Source: Ruminococcaceae bacterium UBA6842
Lineage (GTDB): Bacteria > Bacillota > Clostridia > Oscillospirales > Acutalibacteraceae
Assembly (NCBI GenBank): GCA_002451855.1
Contig: DKDS01000090.1
Coordinates: 1-10,545 of the forward strand
Direction of reading: 5' to 3'
DNA: 10,545 nucleotides
Shown here: in pieces, positions 1 to 6,700 of the stretch
Layout of the letters: each line of letters begins with the position of its first letter
Numbering within the stretch: position 1 is the first letter of the stretch
Notes under the pieces: generated by a model
Database searches by the model: none
Told to the model about the DNA's origin: nothing
What the model saw: only the letters and a program-made list of their open reading frames with translations
Program-made: the position numbers and the translations under genes

Positions 1-27
1 GAGTGTCGAACTCTGCGAAAATATTGT

Positions 28-54
28 TGTTTACGAAATAAGCTGTCGTAAACA
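28..54. repeat. Perfect 9-bp inverted repeat upstream of the cluster
   Basis: TGTTTACGA (28-36) is matched by TCGTAAACA (46-54) around a 9-base spacer. It lies about 80 bases before the first gene. No T-run follows on either strand, so it is not an obvious intrinsic terminator. It could be an operator or the stem of a 5' leader. A short GAGT/ACTC stem at 1-13 may be the end of something upstream. I see no convincing sigma-A promoter in 1-131 and no supportable coding end of an upstream gene. Confidence 0.4.
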
Positions 55-131
55 CACAAAGCGATTTTCCTCAGCAAAGCTTCTGCATAAAAATTAATAA
101 TCTGAAAACGATTCGAACGGAGGATAACCGA

Positions 132-761
132 ATGGCAAAAAGCAAGGTTACAAAGAAAATCATATTTATTATTGGTGCAATTCTATGCTGTTTATTCACA
201 ATAATGCTTGTATGTAATCTGACAATCATTATTAAGGGCGTAATAAATCCGGAAACACCGCCTTCGGTGTTCGGGGTTACGCCGATGGTCGTGCAGTCCG
301 GCTCTATGAGCGGCAATGCAGATGATTATATTGAAGTCGGAGACTTGATTTTCACAGTCAAACCGAATACGGCGGAGCTTAAAAAGGGCGATATTATCTC
401 CTATATGGAGGGAGATATAGCCGTAACTCACCGCATTATTGATATAAAAACCGAATCGGGCGGAAAGCTCAGCTTTATAACTAAGGGCGACGCCAACAAT
501 ACCGAGGATCCGGCAGTCAGCGAGGACGCGGTGTTCGGTCTTTATAAGGGGCGGATTGCAAAGCTCGGAGATTTCGCTATGTTCTTACAAAAGCCGCTCG
601 GTATGGCGGTGTTCATAGGAATTCCGGTTTGTGCTTTTATTGTATATGATATTATCCGCCGCCAAAAAAGCTCCGGTAAAGCCGACAAGGAAAACGAAGA
701 ACTGAGAGCGGAGCTTGAAAAGCTCCGTGCCGAGGCCGGAAAGAAAAACGGGGAGCAATAG
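132..761 (+). CDS. sipW: Signal peptidase I, SipW/ER type, with coiled-coil tail
   Basis: Membrane-bound type I signal peptidase of the ER-like (SipW) branch, which cuts signal peptides of exported proteins at the outer face of the membrane. The 209-residue protein has an N-terminal membrane helix (about 8-36), the catalytic serine in SGSMSG (S58), histidine in VTHRI (H100) where bacterial-type enzymes have lysine, and the acidic box KGDANNTED (D120, D126). A second membrane helix lies at about 153-176. The last 30 or so residues are highly charged with a heptad-like E/L/K pattern, an extra compared with the shorter second copy at 2545-3066. The start is fixed by GGAGG at 119-123, eight bases before ATG. 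It stands first in the cluster, 154 bases before a protein with a SipW-type signal, its likely substrate. The family call is firm; the pairing with substrates is inference. Confidence 0.95.
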   Translation: MAKSKVTKKIIFIIGAILCCLFTIMLVCNLTIIIKGVINPETPPSVFGVTPMVVQSGSMSGNADDYIEVGDLIFTVKPNTAELKKGDIISYMEGDIAVTHRIIDIKTESGGKLSFITKGDANNTEDPAVSEDAVFGLYKGRIAKLGDFAMFLQKPLGMAVFIGIPVCAFIVYDIIRRQKSSGKADKENEELRAELEKLRAEAGKKNGEQ

Positions 762-818
762 ATTTCAATATATTCTGCCGACTCGGTGCCACAGCCGCAA
801 AAAGCAGTGATATATACA

Positions 819-879
819 GTGAGGGCAATTCCTCACACAGAGATGCTTTGCCATCTCGAAAAAATGACGATTTATCGTC
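819..879 (+). promoter_or_regulatory. Three tandem stem-loops in the leader of the TasA-like gene
   Basis: The 154-base gap between the first peptidase and the next gene holds three consecutive small hairpins: GTGAGG/CCTCAC (819-824 with 831-836), GAGATG/CATCTC (840-845 with 852-857) and GACGA/TCGTC (866-870 with 875-879). The third can be extended by AAAAT (861-865) with ATTTT (887-891) across a bulge. The ribosome site AAGGAGG at 901-907 follows directly. There is no strong T-run, so these look like a structured 5' leader or processing region rather than a terminator. I do not recognise a named riboswitch class. Confidence 0.4.
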
Positions 880-915
880 TTGACAAATTTTATCTGTTTC
901 AAGGAGGAATGTTCA

Positions 916-1608
916 ATGACTTATAAAAAGAATTGGACAATGAGAGCTGCGGTTCTCTTGCTTGCTCTCGTACTTATCACATCATGCTTTGTAGGCGGGA
1001 CCTTTGCAAAGTATGTGACCGGTAAAAGCGGCAGCGATACCGCGCGTGTTGCCAAGTTCGGTGTAAACATCACTGCAACCACCGGTATGTTCAGCAAGGA
1101 ATATGCTAAGAAGGATACCAGCTTTACTTTGGCTGCAAATACAGTAGTATCTTCTAACAATGACAAATTGGTTGCTCCGGGTACATCTCAGAATATGGCT
1201 GAGTTCGGTTTGACCGGTACTCCCGAAGTGGCTGTGCGCGTAAGCTATGACCTGAAGAAGTTTGATCTTACAAACTGGACGACCGATGGCACAGAGGAAT
1301 ATTGTCCGCTTGTATTTACCGTGAACGGAACCGATTATTCAATCGACGGTACTACAATTACTAATGTTGCAGGCTTGAAAACAGCTGTTGTTAATGCGGT
1401 CAACGGTTATACCAAAGATTACGAAGCTAATACCGATCTTTCGAACAAAACCGCCGATAATCTCAAAATCAGCTGGAAATGGGATTTCCACACTTCTGAT
1501 GAAAATGACGTTAAGGATACAGCACTCGGAAATCGTGCGGCTGAAAATGTGGATGACGCAGGCAAGATCGATATTGAACTTACTGCAACCGTAACTCAGA
1601 TTGACTAA
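916..1608 (+). CDS. TasA/camelysin-like secreted protein with SipW-type signal peptide
   Basis: Exported protein of the TasA/CalY (camelysin) group, probably a subunit of a surface fibre or matrix. In its 230 residues the signal peptide (about 9-31) ends in GGTFA-KY, the form used by SipW peptidases, with likely cleavage after A31. It is followed by the characteristic D-T-A-R-V-A-K-F-G segment (41-49). A VAPGTSQ motif matches the conserved APGT element of the family. Near the end are W187-x-W189-x-F and D201-T-x-L-G-N206, which recur in the protein encoded at 1785-2555. The start ATG is chosen from AAGGAGG at 901-907, eight bases upstream; an in-frame TTG at 880 would add 12 residues in front of that site and is rejected. 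There is no C-terminal anchor. The structured gaps on both sides and the good ribosome site suggest the major, highly made subunit (inference). Confidence 0.92.
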   Translation: MTYKKNWTMRAAVLLLALVLITSCFVGGTFAKYVTGKSGSDTARVAKFGVNITATTGMFSKEYAKKDTSFTLAANTVVSSNNDKLVAPGTSQNMAEFGLTGTPEVAVRVSYDLKKFDLTNWTTDGTEEYCPLVFTVNGTDYSIDGTTITNVAGLKTAVVNAVNGYTKDYEANTDLSNKTADNLKISWKWDFHTSDENDVKDTALGNRAAENVDDAGKIDIELTATVTQID

Positions 1609-1613
1609 TCTAA

Positions 1614-1682
1614 AGCCTTTCAAGGCTGATTTACCACCGAATATCCCCCGTCATGTGGCGGGTGGGGGATATCTTCGGGGTG
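1614..1682 (+). other. Strong intercistronic hairpins after the TasA-like gene
   Basis: Just after the stop codon there is a small hairpin AGCCT/AGGCT (1614-1618 with 1623-1627, loop TTCA). A long stem follows: ATATCCCCC (1641-1649) pairs with GGGGGATAT (1664-1672). It can be extended outward by CCGAA (1637-1641) with TTCGG (1674-1678) across a small bulge and then CA/TG (1635-1636 with 1681-1682). No T-run follows, so it is a poor rho-independent terminator. It is better read as a 3' stabiliser or processing barrier that would raise the level of the upstream message relative to downstream genes. The structure is seen directly; the role is inferred. Confidence 0.5.
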
Positions 1683-1735
1683 TATTCAAAATCCTCGGAA
1701 TACTTTCGGGAGCTTTGAATATGACTCGAGGATTT
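1683..1735 (+). other. Interleaved stems forming a possible pseudoknot or switch
   Basis: Two perfect inverted repeats interleave. TATTCAAA (1683-1690) pairs with TTTGAATA (1714-1721), and AAATCCTCG (1689-1697) pairs with CGAGGATTT (1727-1735). The order left-left-right-right is that of an H-type pseudoknot. The stems share only two bases, so they could form together with slight trimming or act as alternatives. A third option, GTATTC with GAATAC (1682-1687 with 1698-1703), competes with both. A T-run, ATTTTTT, lies at 1762-1767, shortly before the next ribosome site. I do not recognise a named RNA family. Confidence 0.4.
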
Positions 1736-1784
1736 ATCAAATCTCGGTCGAAACCTATGGCATTTTTTAAAGAGGCAACCCATA

Positions 1785-2555
1785 ATGAAAACTGCTAAGC
1801 TGCGGGAATGGATATTCCCCGTGATTTTGATATTGTTTATATTGCAGGTCGTCCTGCTGCCGGTTATGATAGGTCTTACATATGCTACGCGCAGTGAGCG
1901 GCCTGAACACATCCTTACCTATACAACAGGTCGGCTTGTTTGGGATAAGGATACCTCGGTGCGCCCTGACGGTTCCGCGAGTCTTTCTTTTTTTGAAGCA
2001 TTATATAAGAATGTGAATGCGGAAAACGCCGAAAGGGTGTTGGCTCCCGGTACTGAAAAGGACAGCATTATTAGGCTTAAGAATAACACAAAAAGAAATC
2101 TGAGCTATACGGCGATTCTTTACAAGCTGTCAGATACGCCGGAGTTTGATATAAACGCAAGCCTTTCCGGTAATGGTTTTGCGGATACCTCAAGAAATTT
2201 CTTACCGAAAGGAATTGATGAGAATGCGGTTATCCGCACGGTCGAAGGGTCGCTCGGCGCAAACAAAATGCAAGATTTCGATATCAACTGGTTTTGGGCG
2301 TTTGAGGATGAAAACGATACAGAAGCCCGGGACAAAATCGATACTTATCTCGGCAATAAATCCGCTGACGGAGAGGCTGACGAAGCGACACTCGGCTTTT
2401 ATTTAGTAGTACACGACGGAGGGGATGTCGGACCGTCGCCGAAAACAGGGGATAACACAATGCTTGGCGGGTATGTGGTCTTAATGATAATCAGTGGCAG
2501 TATGACGGTGATTTTGGCAATTACACGAAAGAGGGGAAATCAGGATGAAAATTAA
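1785..2555 (+). CDS. TasA-like surface protein with SPKTG sortase anchor
   Basis: Wall-anchored relative of the TasA-like proteins, 256 residues. It has an N-terminal hydrophobic export segment (about 9-34) ending in G-L-T-Y-A, close to the SipW cleavage box. The LAPGT motif (86-90) is followed by R-L-K-N-N-T-K-R-N-L, typical of the family's early strands. W169-x-W171-x-F and D186-T-x-L-G-N191 match the protein at 916-1608. The C-terminus is a sorting signal: SPKTG (218-222), a hydrophobic stretch (about 227-246) and the basic tail RKR. SPKTG fits the (S/N)PxTG consensus known for Clostridioides difficile sortase B, not the LPxTG of sortase A. No sortase is encoded in the window. The ribosome site is a modest AAAGAGG at 1769-1775. 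The end overlaps the next gene by 11 bases, implying translational coupling. It may be the anchoring base of the fibre (inference). Confidence 0.88.
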   Translation: MKTAKLREWIFPVILILFILQVVLLPVMIGLTYATRSERPEHILTYTTGRLVWDKDTSVRPDGSASLSFFEALYKNVNAENAERVLAPGTEKDSIIRLKNNTKRNLSYTAILYKLSDTPEFDINASLSGNGFADTSRNFLPKGIDENAVIRTVEGSLGANKMQDFDINWFWAFEDENDTEARDKIDTYLGNKSADGEADEATLGFYLVVHDGGDVGPSPKTGDNTMLGGYVVLMIISGSMTVILAITRKRGNQDEN

Positions 2556-3066
2556 GCGATTTCTCCGACTTATCGGACAGGTCCTGCGTGTTTCGGTACT
2601 TGCGTTGATTACGGTGCTGCTGGTTGGGAACATCTGCTTATTAGTCAAGAAAAATGTTTTTGGACAAAAGGCTCCCACACTTTTCGGTTTTTCTTCCGCG
2701 GTTGTGCTGACAGGCAGTATGTCGGGTTCTATTGAGCCGAACGATATAGTTTTTACGCATAAACAAGATAGCTACACTGTCGGAGATATTATTACATTTG
2801 ATTCGGAAGGCTCCTCCGTAACCCACCGAATTATTGCGGCGGACGGGGAGGGCTACCGCACAAAAGGGGATGCAAATAATACGGCGGACGCGCAGGCTGT
2901 AAAGCAAAGTGCTGTTATAGGAAAGGTTATTATTGTAATTCCGAAAATCGGCGCGTTGCTCGGGTTTGTTCGTACACCGCTCGGTATTATCTGTTTTTTG
3001 TGCCTGACGGCTCTTATTATTGAGTTTCCGAGCATAGCAAATTATTTTAAAAAACATAAAGAATAA
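2545..3066 (+). CDS. sipW: Second SipW/ER-type signal peptidase I
   Basis: A second, shorter (173 residues) ER-type signal peptidase. It has an N-terminal membrane helix (about 15-35), catalytic serine in TGSMSG (S58), histidine in VTHRI (H94), the acidic box TKGDANNTAD (D109) and a C-terminal helix (about 146-161) followed by a short basic tail. It lacks the extra acidic loop and coiled-coil tail of the copy at 132-761, so the two are paralogues rather than a recent duplication. The start lies inside the end of the preceding gene, with GAGGGG at 2531-2536. That overlap argues that the peptidase is made along with the anchored TasA-like protein. The next gene, 27 bases downstream, encodes another SipW-type substrate. 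The catalytic assignment is firm; division of labour between the copies is unknown. Confidence 0.95.
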   Translation: MKIKRFLRLIGQVLRVSVLALITVLLVGNICLLVKKNVFGQKAPTLFGFSSAVVLTGSMSGSIEPNDIVFTHKQDSYTVGDIITFDSEGSSVTHRIIAADGEGYRTKGDANNTADAQAVKQSAVIGKVIIVIPKIGALLGFVRTPLGIICFLCLTALIIEFPSIANYFKKHKE

Positions 3067-3093
3067 GCAATAGGTCCGAAAGGGAGTAGGAAA

Positions 3094-3747
3094 ATGAAAC
3101 ACAAATTTCAACATTCAAACAGAAAAATCAATTTGCCGTTTTCAGCCGTCTTTATGTACCTTCTGTTAATTGTCGTTTTGCTGTCCGGTGTGACATTTTC
3201 AAAATATGTGACCGGAACCGCGGTCGGAGACTCGGCAAGGGTTGCTTATATTAAAAACATAACTATTGAGGAAGAAGGAAACTTTACAAAACCGAATGAG
3301 TGGACCGTAATCCCGGGAGTCGATATTAAAAAGAAGGCTGCTGTGCATTTTGAAGGCAGTGAAATGGCTTGTTATGTATTTCTCCGGATTAAAACGGTCG
3401 GATGGACGCTAAAAAACAATTATTCGTATGTTTGTAAAACAGGCGACACGGAGGCTCTCTCCTGGAGTGTTGATGAAAACATTTGGAACTTTCTTAGTGA
3501 AGACACGGAAGGAGCGGTGTATTACCGCATCGTAAGCGCAAATGATGAGCTTCACGCAAATGTACTTTCAAATGACGGAAAAATTACAGTAAGCGACGCA
3601 TTAACACGAACACAGCTTAACAGTATGAATAATCTTTCGATTGAGCTTGATGCGATTGCGGCGCAATATTACGGTTTTCCGGAAAACCCTGCTTATAACG
3701 AACAGGATCGCGCTAAAGCTGTGTTGGAACTTATAAAGGACAAATGA
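3094..3747 (+). CDS. SipW-dependent secreted TasA-like protein
   Basis: Exported protein of 217 residues. The signal peptide (hydrophobic about 17-34) ends in G-V-T-F-S-KY, with likely cleavage after S36. The next stretch, KYVTG then GDSARVA, is almost the same as at the mature start of the protein at 916-1608, which supports processing by one of the neighbouring SipW enzymes. The mature part has a PG turn (VIPGV, 72-76), a strand M-A-C-Y-V-F-L-R-I, a YYR segment and a late L-D-A-I-A-A-Q. In layout it resembles the protein at 8777-9355 more than the WxWxF pair. There is no wall anchor or membrane tail. The start is supported by AGGGAG at 3081-3086. It is probably a minor fibre subunit or assembly partner; the exact role cannot be read from sequence. 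Confidence 0.85.
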   Translation: MKHKFQHSNRKINLPFSAVFMYLLLIVVLLSGVTFSKYVTGTAVGDSARVAYIKNITIEEEGNFTKPNEWTVIPGVDIKKKAAVHFEGSEMACYVFLRIKTVGWTLKNNYSYVCKTGDTEALSWSVDENIWNFLSEDTEGAVYYRIVSANDELHANVLSNDGKITVSDALTRTQLNSMNNLSIELDAIAAQYYGFPENPAYNEQDRAKAVLELIKDK

Positions 3748-3774
3748 TGGCCCGCAGAAAGCGGAGGTGATACT

Positions 3775-6700
3775 ATGAAGTATGCAAAAATCAGAACCGA
3801 AGCCGAAAAGCATGCGCGAAATAATCCCGTGTATTACGGGAATAAAAAGCTTTTGGCATTGGTTTTGTGTCTTATTATGATTTTGGGAAGCTTTAACGCC
3901 TACACGACCATGGCGGTTACAGGCTCGGAATTAAAAGCCGTAACAATTAAATACGGCGGTAAGGATGCAGAGCGTCTGACCCTGCCGGAAAATGAACGAG
4001 CCGAATTGACCGCAGAGTGCAGTCCGGAATTGGACGGTACTGAATATCAGTGGCAGATTTTAGCTGACCCTGAAAATGAAATATGGGCGAATATTTATGA
4101 CGGCACAGCAAAGCGGCTCACAGTTTCTTATGCAATGGTACAATCCCTATTGGATACCTCCGGCAGCACTTATATTCGTTGCCGTGCAGTCTATGGCGGA
4201 GATCAGTGCGTTTCTTCGCCTATATGCGTAACTATCGAGTATTTACCGCCGTTCAGTGACGGGGAAGCAACTGTATCGGCAACGAAATCGAATACGCTGA
4301 AGAAAAGTGCCGGCAGGGCGGCTGTACAGGACAACAGCGAAGAACATATGGTAAGTATTTCAATCAACTATCTGGACGGAGTATCCGGACTTCCGATTTA
4401 CAATCCATACACAGGCTATGTGAATGTAAGCAGTGAAGAATACAAAGCAACCGTCATTTCCCCGACCTATTTGGGTTATGAACCACGATATAATGCGGAT
4501 AATCCTGCCCTTACATTGCCCGGCACCGACGGCAAGGATTACAGAGATTATTTTCCGGATTCGGCGCCGACCATAAACCTGCATATTGAGCAAAATTATT
4601 CACAGCCGCAGTATATTGTAAATGTCTATTATTTTGCGAGCGATGTACCGTTTGCGGTACGATATTTTTTTCAGAATATCCACGATGATCAATATACCGA
4701 AGATGTGGCTTTATACAAAATCAGTAAGGCAAAAACCGGTACAATCGTTTCAGATAAGGAGCTTGCGGTAGATGAATCGCTGACTACCGGATTTACAAAG
4801 CTTCACCATTATCCTGAGGCGGTGGCGGCGGACGGCTCTACTGTGTTTGAATGCTACTATGACCGCAATTACTGTATGATAAAATTTGACAACAACGGCG
4901 GTTACGGCGTGGAGCCGATATATGCCCGATACGGCACGCCGTTTCTGGTGAACGAGCCGACGCGCCACGGTTATGTGTTTGCCGGATGGGATAAGCAGAA
5001 GGCGGACGGTACATACGATGAAGCAAAAGACGAACTGCCCACGACTATTCCGAACGAAAATCAAACCTACAAAGCTATATGGGAGATAGCAAACACCACA
5101 TACAATGTTGCCTATTGGTTGGAAGACGCGGATGACGATAACTATGCTTATATAGGCACGGTCAAACAGAAATATAAAGAATCGGGAGTTCCGGTAAAAT
5201 CAGGTGATACGGTAACCCCCGCAAACGCTCCCGCGTTAACTGCGGATTTAATTATCTGCGGAAATGAAGAGACTGACCACGAGCATAGCACCGCCTGCAA
5301 ATTGCAGCATGCCAAGTATTATGAGCTTGATACTGAAAAGAACAAAAACATCTCCGTTACCGTAAGCGGCGACGGTTCCACCGTGCTTAATGTATACTAT
5401 ACCCGTAAGTATTACACACTGCGGTTTATCTATGCCAAGGAAACCGGCACGGGCAGCATCCAAGTTGTCGGCGGCAGCACCTACGGTTTCGGCAATAAAA
5501 GTGATAATACAAACTGGCTAAACAAGGATTACTCTCTTGATGAATTGCTGAATAATGTTAAACCCGGTCAATGGGGTGAAGTGGAAAGCTTACCGACACC
5601 GATTGACCCGGAAGGAGCAAAATATGTAACGGGGACATATCAGGATGAAAATTCGGTACGCTATCACTATTTTGAAATTACGGCACGCTTCGGTGCGGAT
5701 CTGACAAAACTGTGGCCGACAGATGTGTTCGGTAAGGTTCCGGTAAAGGACCCGTCATCTCATACCGCTAACGGTGCAAGCAGTGCAACGGCAAACGACG
5801 GTTGGGGTAAATATGCCTATCTTGCCGGATGGAACGGTGAGTATAAGGTGCGGTATTCCATCGAGAAAGACAACAGTACCGTAAAGGGTCTTTATCAAAA
5901 GCTGGATGAAAGTATCCTGTTGGGAAGCTATACCGGTACCGATACGAATATTGAGCGCAGTATTAGAACAAAGACTACCGTAGGCGCTAACGAAGTCGAC
6001 TCTAATGCGTGTTATTTCCTTGCGTTCTTTGATAACGGTGCAAATATTGGTTGGAGTGTTCCGAGAGAATGGATATATGATTTATATGTGCCGGTGTTTG
6101 AGTATGAGGTGCCGGAGGATTCAGCACTCTATACGGCAATCATGAATGCGGCAAACAGCACGAATACTAAAGATCGCACCTATACCGACCCTGCAAGCGG
6201 AAAGACCTATTATTTCTATAAAAACAACGGTCAAATTTATCGCTTATACGACCGTGTTACAGCAAATGATGACAACATAATCAAAAACAGCGATGAGGTC
6301 AACGGTCAGACGCAGACTGTTTTGACAGGATTTTACTTTGACGCTTCATACCCGTCCAATTCCAATATCTCTTGGTTTGAGCAGTTCCCCAACGGTACGC
6401 TGAGCGACGGACGGCTCTCGTTTACTTCTCGCTTTTTCTACACACGAGACACCTTTACGATTACCTTGCACAGCCATAACGCCGTATATAAAACCGGCAG
6501 TCTTTCGTTTGACAGCGCTATGAACGACTTTATGACAGAGGACGGCAAGCTTATAGAGCCGACATACCCTGACACCCTTGAAAAAGACGCATATTATTTT
6601 GACGGCTGGTACGCAAGCCCCGAATGTATTGACGGTACGCATTACGACACAGAGGGCAATTATAAAATGCCGGCAACCGATGTCGTGCTGTATGCAAAAT

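Noticed and set aside
880..915. In-frame TTG at 880 as start of the TasA-like protein, and TTGACA at 880-885 as a -35 box
   Set aside because: The ribosome site AAGGAGG at 901-907 lies inside that extension and points to ATG 916, and the added residues spoil the signal peptide. Seventeen bases after TTGACA comes the ribosome site, not a -10 box.
916..1608. Naming the TasA-like proteins as peptidases because camelysin is listed as peptidase family M73
   Set aside because: No metal-binding protease motif is visible, and the better supported role of the family is structural.
1601..1798. Short open frame across the gap after the TasA-like gene
   Set aside because: It runs through the strong hairpins, has no ribosome site, overlaps both neighbours and shows no recognisable protein features.
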